Shown: piece by piece, positions 25,401-38,800 of the stretch
Numbering within the stretch: the first letter of the stretch is position 1
How the letters are laid out: each line of letters begins with the position of its first letter
NCBI GenBank assembly: GCA_963995525.1
Contig: OZ023205.1
Coordinates: 47,731,748 to 47,795,747, forward strand
Source of the DNA: Escarpia spicata
Lineage: Eukaryota > Annelida > Polychaeta > Sabellida > Siboglinidae
Direction of reading: 5' to 3'
DNA length: 64,000 nt
The notes under the pieces: generated by a model
Database searches by the model: none
What the model was told of the DNA's origin: nothing
Seen by the model: only the letters and a program-made list of their open reading frames with translations
Program-made: the position numbers and the translations under genes

Positions 25401-28400
25401 GATGCTGGTGAATACAAATGAAGGCGATGAGAACACCAGAGATATTGCTCTTCTCTCTTATGACCTGTTCAGGCACTGCCTTTGAGATACTGGATTCTGC
25501 AGTTGGCTCTCAGTTTTCATATTCAGGAGGCAGTAATAAAGAACTGTGCATCTAGCCATAGTTTATGTATGGTTAGGGCTCAGCACACTGTTAGTTTTCC
25601 CATTGGCAACCATGTTAATGTTTTGTCTGATTATAAGAAAACGTGACCTGCAAAATTTATTAAACTTCTCACCTGCTGTTATCATCATCTCATTGACATG
25701 CTGGTTAAGTTTAGTCAGAATCTAGTATTTTTAGCTCTCGTAAAATGCCTCTATGTATGTCACCCAATAACATTTACGAATGGATTCACGCAGTACTCCG
25801 GCTAAAGGGTCAACTAGCCAAATACCCATCCGCTTGGTAAAATCAGCTAAAAATACACCATTTTACTGTCAACAGCTTCTACAATCATACCTGGAAATCT
25901 GACTACTCAAATGCACTTTTATCAGAGCCAGTGGCGTAGGCAGGATTTTGTATTGGAGGGGGCTATCCGGTATCCAAGCAAGCAATGAGTAGCAGGATAT
26001 GACATATATATATATATAGTGTAAAATTAAAACTAAATTACGACTTGACAACCAAGTTTATTGACCAGTGTAGATGCCAGTTCAAAAAAACTTTAATCGA
26101 AGCCGTCAAACTAAGAGAAAAACAACACAATACCAGAGAGACACGAACCCATAAAGGCTAAAGCCCCTACATAATATCCACCTAAAGCCGCCATATTTCT
26201 CATGCTACATTTTCCAAACCTACAGACAAGCAACATGACAAAATACCAACACTTAGTCACTTACTCCGATGAAACAATAAACATTCGTACCTTAATGTGG
26301 ATGATGAGGCGCTGGTGATCAACTAATAACTTCACAACAAACCCTTACCACGGTGGCGTCGAGTGAGCTTCACAAAAATGTCCATGTCATGTGTAATGTT
26401 GTCGCTTATTAAAATTAATAAATTCACAAAAATCATCTTGCCTGACAACTATCATTTTGCATCCTCTATGAAGCAGGCAACTAGTTATAGGTCCTCAGTC
26501 CCCTACCCTTCTAATTTCCGGGATTGGGGAGCTATGGCCCCTTGCCCCCCCCCTTCTGGCTACGCCACTGGTCAGAGCATGTGAATTTTGTAAAACAATC
26601 ATCTCTAAAAAATACACTGCACTTTTTTTGTCTGTAACGAAACAGGAAGTCTAACTGTGTCATGAGCCCGTTAGTGTGCAAGCTACAACATACTGAAACT
26701 GTAAATATATCAGAAGCAGCCACAAATAGGTTTAAGTTACCGACTTTGCCTCTGATGTGCAGTTTGTTCAAACAGTCTAATTGGTTGCATGTCAGCTGCA
26801 TAAAATGAAGCAACTGGAGGATGAAATTGAATTTGGTCTGGATGACATCATCTGGAAAGGTCCGGGAGTCTGCTACTGGTACAGATCTATGTCACGTAGT
26901 GTGTGTGTGCATCGGCTGTGTTTTAATTGAGGTCTACTTCATCAGGATGAATGATTATGTTAAGATGAAAGTCAAATAATGTAGATCATACAGAGGCTAA
27001 CAGAGGTAGGGCTGACTAGCATGGACTCGTGCTGAAATGTACAAGTCAGAAAGATATTTGTGAGTATATATTTATGTTATGCATAATTGATAAGACATGT
27101 TTCTTTTCTTAGGTATCCTAATGTGCATGGCAGTAGTTAACTAGATGTTTATGAAGGTTTATGTGCCTCCATAGATTACGAGGCCAAACCTCTGTGGGAG
27201 AGTAGCTATTAATGGAAAGTTTCAGTTTGCAACAAATCCGCAAGTTTTGGATTACAAGCTGAGTTTGTGTTGATGTATCCAACAATAACAGTGTCTGCAC
27301 ACTGAAGGGGTGGTGAACAGATCACACAGTGCAACAGGCAGTCAATTTGCAACTCAATCCTCTCTGTATTTCCATCAACGTCTCACCTGTGTTTGTTTTT
27401 GCAACTCAATCCTCTCTGTATTTCCATCAACGTCTCACCTGTGTTTGTTATCTGACTTGCATTCAGTTATGTTAACAGTGTTTTCACTATATATATTTGT
27501 AAATTAATATTTGTAATGACTGCAATATTTGCATCTTCACTGCAATATTTGCAGCTTGACTGCAAAATGGGCAACTTGAATCTTGCAACTTGGCTGACCA
27601 GGGAAAAAATGCCTGACCTATCCTATAAACTACTTACAATGAATTTGTGAAAACAGTTCACTGTCAGATAAAAAAAAGTTATGCAGGACAACCCCCTTTG
27701 TGGATGTATTGTGGAAGACTTTCAGTTTTAACTAGTTGATGTCTTCCTCACTCTAGACGGGAATGCCTGTTGCTCTCACAAATGATGCTGTCCACCTCAG
27801 TGCCTCAAGATTGCGATAAATCTTCTCGTTCATGTATCTTCTATGCACGCATGCCGTCTGTGGCCATCCTTTAGTGGGCAGTACTGGAGTAGGTGCTCAC
27901 TGGTCATCGGGGCGGTTTCACAGGAGCACATCTCAGATAGACCGATCTTCATTTTGTTGTGTGCTTACATTCCATTGTGTCCTGATCGGAATCTGAACAG
28001 AATGACCTGGTCAGCTCTGCTGAGATCGTAGTAGCTGTCACTCTTGTTGTGTTTGGGGTGCTGTGCTGTTGTCATCATTTTCTCTGTCAGGGTCTTGATG
28101 ATGGTCTTTTTATCACTGTATGACACCTAGTTGATGTCTATCATAAACATGTCAGATGATGATGACCATTTTATTCGCAACCTGACTGAAATTTATATAT
28201 CTATGCAGTATTTGCATTTTAACTGCAACACCACTGTTATCTTTACAACTTGACTGCAAGGTTTGCAGGAAATGTAGTATATCCAATGCTCAGATGCATG
28301 CCACATGCTAACTAGTAGTTGTTGGTAATTGGACTAATCACCACTGACCCTGTTTGGTGCAGATTCCTACATAAGTGGAACAGATGTGTTGAGATAAAAT

Positions 28401-29784
28401 CAAGTTGTTATATCTAATAATGATATAATGATCTGGTTAACAGCAAGGTTCTATGTTTTATCGGGTTGCAACAACTCGAGCATGTCCTGCAGCCTTTATG
28501 ATTTCTCTGGCTTATAGAGTTGTGACAGTACCAATTGTAATACAGATTACACACTGGTAGGAATTTGGCAGAATTGACTAAGTACTGATTAGATTAATGT
28601 CTGTTCATACATGTTTTTTTTCAAGTCATTCAAGTTAGTCAGAACTATAAATAACAAATAAACTCATTTGTTGTTTTTCATATGTCGGTGTTATATTCAT
28701 AATATCTGAAAACACATTTAGCATGCAGTAAATTGTAGTTTCTGCAAAACACAGTATCCGCAATCTTATGTAACTTATAACCTGTAGGCATTGAATAATG
28801 CACAGGTCAGGCATGGTCTTTGATGAGGCATTTGATTAACAGCTTTGCTAGTCTGAATAAATGCATAGTTTTTTGCATACATTAACAGAGCTGAACAACT
28901 AATTATATATCGATCTACTTGCACTACATACCTTTAACATATTTCATAATGTGTTTCACATCTTTACATTATCCCATTTGTGTGTAGATTGATAACATTT
29001 GTTTATATTTGTAATAATGCTAGTTTGATTACAGACAGTGCAAGAAGGGAACTAGCATACAAAGTATACACACATGCATATCAGTCGGCTAGTATTAATA
29101 TGATCTATGTATTACTGTATTAACTCTCTCACACCAGAGGTAGGTTTTCCAACGAGTCAATTTCACCATTTCATGTTCAGTCGTAACTCAATGTAATAAG
29201 GTATTCCCAGTTTATTCACTGATGCAACATTTTATTGGCTCTAGTCAACACATAAATTCTTGACCTGTGGCCAATGGGCTAATGGACATGTACTGAACTA
29301 CTGGTATTACTTTATAACATTTTATAACATGCCTTTACTGGCATATGGGTTTTGAGATTTGGTCATATAGAAACATTTATTAGGTGGACATTTGTTGTGC
29401 ATGTCAATATGTCCTACACCATGTGCGTAGTTGTCAAAGTGTGCCCAGAATGGCTACCAGATGGACAACGTTAAATGATACTCTCTGTTGCAGTACTCAG
29501 GCAGTTGCATGACTAATGTGTCTGAAATGTATGTCCGACAGCTTGAAACTTATTTCTGTCATGGTCGAAATATGCTAAAGGCAGTTATGTCAGCTAATTA
29601 TTTCAACAGCTTGTGTAGTTCATTATAAATACTCACTGGTGATTGACTAAAATAATCAGTTTGTCTGTGTGTGTGTGTGCGTGTGTGATGCGTGCGTATG
29701 CCTGCGTGTGTGTGCGTATGTGTGTGAGTGTGCATGCGTGTGTGTGCATGCTTGCGTGTGTGTGTGCGTGTGTGTGTGTGTGCG

Positions 29785-29816
<32 letters not shown>

Positions 29817-32800
29817 CATGTATGGAAAGGTCAACGAAACAGTGGATAGAATAGTAATCTGTAACTTAAATAATTCAGCAAGGTACATTTCTAGTAGTAT
29901 TTGTGTTTAGGGAAACTTAAGATAAGATCCCGATCTCCATTGCATGGTGGGAACTACATCACTTGGTCTATTCCATGGTCACCTCAACTTCTACATCATT
30001 TCCATCCTCTCTACAAGTCATCTCCACCCTTCACAGTCCTCTGCCATTCTCTCCCAGTTATGGATCTTGTCTCCCACTCTTTTGAGACATCTCCTTATCT
30101 CACTGTTGTCTCTCCATCTTAATTTCAGTCTTCCCCTTCTTTGTCTTTTCATCCTACTGCCCTCTTCTGTTTTCCCTGAGTGCATGAACTCTTGGTCAGT
30201 CTTTCATAACTTGATATCTCTCAGTATCCATCAGTCCAGTCTGCTTTGAACAACCAACCTTAATGCTTGATGTTATAGTGTGAGCATGAGACTAATGTAT
30301 CATATATGTAGATCACAAATCATTTAAAAAAAAAACTCAGTAACATATATTTACTATCATAATAAAGTAGAAGGCATTCCAGAAATACAAAATGTTTATA
30401 AATCTTCAATATGTGCATTTTGTAGCAAATCATGTTTTCGATTGTGAACTTTTAAAGATATTTAGCCATTATTTCACCAATCAATGGCTGACTTGGTACA
30501 AAACTCTTTTATTTCCACCACTGTCAACCAGGTGGCCGCAAAAAACTAGTCTTAATTCTTATGACTTTGGCAGATAACGCATTTTTATGATAAACACTTC
30601 ACATGTAGTCTTGTGGTAAAGTCAGATCTTGAAAAGGTTAAAACCTCATGTTTTTCTTCACTGAATTACTTGCATTTCAGGAAGTTATCAAGTTGGTTCA
30701 CATTGTTTTTTATAACATATCATTTACTAGTTTGAGGAATACTTTTAACCTCTTTCCAACACAATTTGTACATAATTTTCATCAAACCAAGTTGGAAGTT
30801 GTTGGTGTGGAGGATACTCAGTGCAGCATTCTCCTAATTCCTAATGTCAGATTGTATATTTTTTAGTAGTTGTCACTATTATAAATGCCCATTAATTGAA
30901 ATAAATTTGGCCTATGTTGGCATAGAATCCAATCATTGACATCACATATCTGTGGATATGTGTGTGACTTGTGTGTACACATCGTCATCATCATCATTGG
31001 TGGTGTCCTTGTTTCCGAGGATGACACTGATCTTCCTGTTTTGTGTTTTCTCTTATTGTCTGTGTCAACAGGCTCACTCATTTGTCACTACCAGGTAGTC
31101 CAACACGCAGCAATGATTGGAGGACAGTGTCAGCACAAGAATGTTGGCACCTTTCCTGTTGGGGCAGCTAGTGTGCTCACTTGCCTAAGTTGTCACTGTA
31201 TTCTTGTTATAGCTTCGGCTGCCCGTGCTGCTTCAGCATTGATGGCTGCTTGATGGATAGTCGCACACCATGTGCTGTGATCATGAGCTATCTCCTCCCA
31301 AGATGTTTTATCGAGACCAGCAACGTAACCCGTTCAATGAATATGCTGGTAGTATATTATTTAAGGTTGGTGATAGGGAGGCAGACTCTGGAGTAGGACT
31401 TGGGGCAAGAGGGGTGGTATTTATTGGCAGTGGTAGGACTAGGAGAGATGTTGATCTATGTGTATCTTCAATCTTGTTAGCATATCTGCCTTTCATGCCA
31501 GAGTTCGGGGTTCAAGACTCGGACAAGGCATTGTACTTTTTGTCGTAAAAACCTGGCTCTCAATATTTGTATTACGTTAATGTCTGTTCCATCTCATTAA
31601 TAATATAATAATAATAACATGACTTCTTTGGCACCAATATGATCAGAAAATCCGAGCTCAGTGGTGCAACATCTCATTAATTATGGACATAAAAGAACCA
31701 CAGAGGACAACACTTTGGCAGTGACCACCTTTAGTGCCAGCATAGAAAGGTTGGCTTGGCGATAACTTAATGTTCTGAAAAAGACTGACTGGTTGAATGA
31801 GGCCTCATGTGACCATAACATTCTAGTAACTGCAACATATAGATATATATACAAACTAGTCAAGTGATTGAAATAGCTAGAACTAAAAAGATGGTGGAGA
31901 GTATTCATTCGCCTGCATCCACCGTAAAGCACACTCATTTCTAAAGGCCTCTTTCAGTTCCATAACTACCTTAAACTAATGTTCTTCGGTCCTGGAGTTG
32001 GCTGAATGCTTGCTCTTCTGTGTGCTCTTTCTGGCATATCTCTATGATGTCCTTCAGGCTCCAGGTCTCTGAACGGGTTTCCATTCTTTTATGAGGAGAA
32101 GGACAGAGAATATGGTGCCTGTAATTGCGAGGGGGCTGTGTTATCAGGTGACCACGAAAACTAACTATCAAGCGAGGTTCGAGTGCACTTATTATTTACA
32201 CCCAAATAGGCGGCTGTTGAAACCTCATGCATTATTTGAAAAGGATCCAATTCAGTGCGCTTCTGACAGATATGCAAGCGGGCAAATTTAATCTGGGAAG
32301 AATGAAAGGGTGTCATTTTGTATGGACATTATCAACACAATGAAGCAATTGTTAACAGAGTATTTCAGGAAAACAGCTGACAACCAGCATTATGCTGTGA
32401 CTCAGTTACTAGTCACTTATGTATGTTGGAGCAGAACCGTGTTAGGTAGTTGAAAAAGAATTCAGCCAGCTGGATTAGGGGCGGTCGCAAAAATCTGCAG
32501 AATCACCAAGACACAGCATTACATAAGAGTGGCTGGTGGGTAGGTCATCACCACTTATTGCAGGGAAAGTAAATCTATCCTATCAAATGGAACATATAAT
32601 ATATTAATGCACCAAACCGGGCACTAGTGGGTAATGTACTGGCAGCCATGTCACGTCAGTTGAATCGTGTATTGGCTGTAGTTTTTGATGCCACATTTTG
32701 GACCACCCAAAACTCCATTTCCATCCCACATGTTGGTGGGGTGGGTGGTGTGGGGTGTAGTGGTGGGGTGGGGGGTGTATTGGTGGCTGTGTGGGAGTGG

Positions 32801-35800
32801 GTGGTTTATTGGTGGGGGGAGTGTAATGGTGGGGGGAGTGTATTGGTGGGGGTGTATTAGTGGGGGTTGGTGTGTATTGGTGGTGGTGTATTGAGGCTAC
32901 ACTGCCCCCTCATTGATGTTACAAACTCATAAGACCACCCCTTAAGAACAAGAATTAGACCAGGCCCTTGTATATTCTGACTGACTCACCTGATTTTGAC
33001 ATCATGTGCTAGCTGATCACAGTTTGCATGGGCAATTGTTTTTTTTGTGGTGTGTAAGTCTATGGAATTGCCGAGTGGCTTTGATCAGAGTGCTGATCAC
33101 TCAAATATGCTTGTTGTAAAAAAAACTAATCGTGCTTACTGATCATAATTTGCATGTGCGATTGATTTCTTTTATGGTTTGTAAGTCTGTAGAATTGCTG
33201 AGTGGCTATGATCATAATGCTGATCACTAAAATATATGCTTGGTGAATGTGTGGTCTTTAATGAGGGACAGTGTAGCCTCAATGAGGGGGCAGTGTGGCC
33301 TCAATGAGGGGGCAGTGTGGCCTCAATGAGGGGGCAGTGTGGCATCAATAAGGGACAGTGTGGCCTCAGTGAGGGGGCAGTGTGACCTCAATGAGGGGGC
33401 AGTGTGACCTCAATGAGGGGGCAGTGTGGCCTCAATGAAGGGGCAGTGTAGCCTCAATGAGGGGGCAGTGTAGCCTCAATGAGGGGGCAGTGTAGCCTCG
33501 ATGAGGGGGCAGTATGGTCTCAGTGAGGTGGCAGTATGGTCTCAATGAGGGGGCAGTATGGTCTCAATGAGGTGACAGTATGGTCTCAGTGAGGTGGCAG
33601 TATGGTCTCAGTGAGGTGGCAGTATGGTCTCAGTGAGGGGGCAGTATGGTCTCAGTGAGGTGGCAGTATGGTCTCAGTGAGAGGGCAGTATTGTCTCAGT
33701 GAGGGGGCAGTATGGTCTCAATGAGGGGACAGTATGGTCTCAGTGAGAGGGCAGTATTGTCTCAGTGAGGGGGCAGTATGGTCTCAATAAGGTGGCAGTA
33801 TTGTCTCAGTGAGGGGGTAGTATGGTCTCAATGAGGGGACCGTATGGTCTCAATGAGGGGACCGCATGGTCTCAATGAGGGGACCGTATGATCTCAATGA
33901 GGGGACAGTATGGCTGCAATGAGGAGGCCTGTGGCCTCAACTCCAAATAACCCTGAGAAAACAAAGACTCACTAAAATATATGCTTGGTGAATGTGTGGT
34001 CTTTAATGAGGGACAGTGTAGCCTCAATGAGGGGGCAGTGTGGCCTCAATGAGGGGGCAGTATGGCCTCAATGAGGGGGCAGTGTGGCATCAATAAGGGA
34101 CAGTGTGGCCTCAGTGAGGGGGCAGTGTGACCTCAATGAGGGGGCAGTGTGACCTCAATGAGGGGGCAGTGTGGCCTCAATGAAGGGGCAGTGTAGCCTC
34201 AATGAGGGGGCAGTGTAGCCTCAATGAGGGGGCAGTGTAGCCTCGATGAGGGGGCAGTATGGTCTCAGTGAGGTGGCAGTATGGTCTCAATGAGGGGGCA
34301 GTATGGTCTCAATGAGGTGACAGTATGGTCTCAGTGAGGTGGCAGTATGGTCTCAGTGAGGTGGCAGTATGGTCTCAGTGAGGGGGCAGTATGGTCTCAG
34401 TGAGGTGGCAGTATGGTCTCAGTGAGAGGGCAGTATTGTCTCAGTGAGGGGGCAGTATGGTCTCAATGAGGGGACAGTATGGTCTCAGTGAGAGGGCAGT
34501 ATTGTCTCAGTGAGGGGGCAGTATGGTCTCAATAAGGTGGCAGTATTGTCTCAGTGAGGGGGTAGTATGGTCTCAATGAGGGGACCGTATGGTCTCAATG
34601 AGGGGACCGCATGGTCTCAATGAGGGGACCGTATGATCTCAATGAGGGGACAGTATGGCTGCAATGAGGAGGCCTGTGGCCTCAACTCCAAATAACCCTG
34701 AGAAAACAAAGACTCAATAGTGCATGGTATTGCAGAGAGAAGTGGTGCAATGTATTTTAAGGCTATGGGTGTACATGTTAGTGTACATTTTAGTGTACAT
34801 GTTAGTGTACATGAATTATGATAGCAATTCTAGCTTAATTTTTCAGTTCAGTAAGAGTGACTATGACAACCATCAGGATGTGAGTCAACAAGTACAGATA
34901 ATTAAGTTGTTGTGTCAAACGAGTCGGACATTATCTTGTGCCAAATTTGTCATTTCCCCAGCCTCTACTCTCTGGCGTAATTGCTGGAGTTACATTCAAC
35001 AACTGGTCGTGTTATGACATTTCAAGTACAACGGTAAATTATAATTGTAATAACGATTGTAGTGGCATCACGAATTTGTTGTATACATTATGGGATAACA
35101 AATGTATTGATCAGTTCATGACACTTGTGAAGAGTGAGTATCACAAATATTTTAGCTCTTTTTTATTAAGTTATGACATATACTGGTTAAAAACCATATT
35201 CAGAGATGTATAAGTACAGTTTTAAACAATTAGCAAATTATAAAACAAAAATGTTTAATGGTTAAACACACATTAAATGAATAAGTTAAATAAATATGTT
35301 AAATACGCAACTGAACTGAGTTGATACATTAGACAGTATATTTATTAGACACACATAGCAGATGAGTTAGATTAGAAGCAAATTTACTTTGATTATTAAC
35401 TACGTTAAATAGCATTTAATCATATGGATTCATTTGTGAGTCTTAGTTATTTCTGTTGTAATACTACTGGTGTGCACCCCTCAGCACAAGTTAGAATGAG
35501 AATTGTGGTACATGGTTAAATTGTATGATTTCACAAATTAAGCATCATAGTTGCCATGTTTGTTCTATTAAGCCTACATTCTGTAATTAACGTACACCCC
35601 GTCCTAGCAGCATCTGACACTGTGACAGCAATCTCAAATTACAATTTTGAATGTTGCATCTATCGTTGTGATTTAATTTCTGCTAATGTCACACAAGATT
35701 CAAACCTCAGTGGTGAAAAAATATCAAAAGGTCCACCTAAATGATGAGACTTTAGAGTGTTCTGGTATCTTGTTTCTCATATGTGAGATGCAGAAATCTC

Positions 35801-38800
35801 TTGCCAATCATGTCTACTGAGATGACTGTACTCAGGAACCACAGGAACCAAAGAAAATGGGTGCACACCTCTGTGTGCTTATTGGAACACATTTTTTTAC
35901 TTATTTCCTCATCTGAAATATTTGTTTAACGAACTGTATGGTTAATAGAATGGTAATTCAAAATGTGTTGTGGGTTTAATTAACATCCTTTACAGTATTT
36001 AAAGTTAAAAAAAGTTGTCTGATTAAACATGAGATATTAGGTTGTGAAAAGCATAGTGGTTTGTGTTATACATTTTCACAGCCATTTGAAGTGAATGACT
36101 TGCTGGCCGATACACTGCCAAGTGTGACGCCTAGAATATTTCGCTCCTCGTGATATATCATTTACTGAAGTGATTGTTGGACTATTGTCTGTTTGTTCGA
36201 CAATACGTTAATGGTATGTGAATGCATCTGCAAAATAGCGTTTCTTAAGATTTCGTGTGGTTTTTAAAGACACTTAACATATACTTTTATTGTAAACGCT
36301 CCATTGTCGCCTACAGAGGACTCGCTGTTTGTCCAGCACCAGCTGTTCGCACGGGCGGCATTCTTGTGACTGATGAGGCGTGTCTAAGCCGGCCGCACTC
36401 AGTACGGTCCATTGTGTGTCAATGCCGATCGACCTGACGCAACACCGAATTCGGATGGGACAATCCGTATTCTGTCACGGAAAGATGAGTAAGGCATCAC
36501 ATCTCCATCGCAATGATGCCAAGTGTCGCCAGCCCCTGAACCACCCAGGCGCGACGGCCGTATTCATCTTGGTTGCCTTTCTACCGATGATCATCGCTGT
36601 GGACATTTGGGCGACATCGCAAGACGGACCATCGTCACCGGCTGCACAGCTGGTTAATTGCCACTTGAAGCGACCTTCCGACGGTAATGAATTCAACAAT
36701 CGTATACTTGACACCCGTGTGATGCCATTACTTGGTAACAAAGGCGTGCATACAGTAAACGGAAACGTCGCAAATGCAAAGACAACGGGATTCGGATTAA
36801 ATAGAAAAGGCATACGAATAGCTAGCTGGAACATAAATCATGTATCAAATAAAATGCATCAACTGAAAGGTGTTCTTCAGGTGGATCCCCGTCCGATAGA
36901 TATTCTTGGCATATCCGAAACCTTACGTCAAGTGACCATGATGCGAGACTTACGATTGATGGTTTTCATCAGCCTGAGAGACGAGATCGCAGTGGGAAGT
37001 GCGGGGGAGGACTGCTGGCATAAGTATCAACAGCGTTTAACTATGTCCGTCGTCATGACCTCGAATGTGACGGCATAGAATTGCTGTGGATTGAAATTAT
37101 GCCACCTAGATGCATGTCTTTTCTTGTGTGTTTCATTTATCGACCCCCTAACAGTGTAATATGAACAGACCGGGAAATTGTCTCGAATATTGAAAACGCG
37201 TTATGTCTGACAACGGACGTCTATGTGTTTGGAGATGTCAATATAGACTTGATGAAAGGCACACACTACACATTATACAACGACTTGATCATGTTGGGAC
37301 TCGACCAACTTATATGCGAGGTCACACGCCCGGAATCAAAATCGTGTATCGACCATGTGTACGTAAACAACCGTTAAAACATACTGACACCTTCCGTCGC
37401 ATCCATCGGTCTCTCAGATCACTGCCCCGTGACAGTCGTTCGAAAACATAATGGGTCTTTTGCCAAGATGAACGTGCACAAAACCATCTGTTACCGTGAT
37501 TTTAAAAACTTTGATGAACATAGTTTTTTAAAGCAACTTGCTGATGCGCCATGGTCTTTGATCGACATAACGGACGATGTTGACATAAAACTGGACCTGT
37601 TTGAACAAATATACATTTCTGTGTTGAATGAACATGCGCCGATTATAGTAAAGCATGTCAAATCTATTAAGCAACCTCCCTGGTTTAACGCCGATCTGGC
37701 TAAATTGATAGCGGCCAGAGATCGACTGTTCGACGCCTCAAAACACCCAAGGGACCCTCGCATTCTGACGATGTATAAACATGCTAAGAACCGTGTGAAT
37801 CATGACATCCGAAAAGCTAAGCGAGACTTCTACATAAAATCACTGGAACAACAAACACCAAATCCACGCGTGATATGGAGTCACATCAAATCATCTTTGA
37901 CTACAACGAGTGCGGTTCAACCGAGACTAACCAACCAGAGCATTCAGCCCACCCACACGCGAAAATGATGGCTGATCAATTCAACAAACATTTTGCCAAC
38001 ATTGCATCGAAATATGGTACAACGACAACCATTGTGTCGAACTATTCAAAACTAAAGTCATTTATCAGACGAAGCAAACCAGAAAATGTGTCTTTCAAAT
38101 TGCCAAATATGACGATTGAATTTGTTCTTAAACAGCTACGAAAGATGTCAGCGATAAAAGCAACGGGACTGGATGACATCAGTTATAAACTAATAAAACT
38201 GAGTGCTGAAATCATTGCACCGCACATAGTCAACATTTGCAATGCTAGTATCAATAAGGCGCTCTTTCCACGATCATGGAAGAAGGCCAGAGTGGTCCCG
38301 CTGTACAAAAGCGGAGAATCAAACGACGTCATGAATTATAGACCTATATCGGTCTTGCCAATTATGTTTATGTCTAAACTTCTGGAACGACACGTGCACA
38401 ACCATTTCTACGCCTATCTTACAGAGTTTAAATTACTGCTAGACGAGCAATCTGGCTTTAGAGAGAATCGGTCATGTGAAACTGTATTGCTTAAGCTGAC
38501 CGACTATTTTCTGAGCAACATTGACAAAGGCAACTTGTGTGGCATGGTGTTAGTCGAACTTTTGACTTGGTTGACCATGATCTGATTTTACTCAAACTGG
38601 AGTTGTATGGTTGCCATGAAAACGAGCTAGCCTGGTTCCGATCTTATCTTAGCGAACGCTACCAACGCGTGAAATATGACAGTGTGTTGTCAGACCCTCT
38701 TCCGGTAGCGATAGGTGTGCCGCAAGGCTCAATACTTGGACCCTTGCTTTTTATTATTTTCATGAATGGTGCCATTCTCGAAGTCGCAAACACACGGATT

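Noticed and set aside
31270..31548. 92-codon frame
   Set aside because: No known domain and no supporting splice sites; probably repeat-derived.
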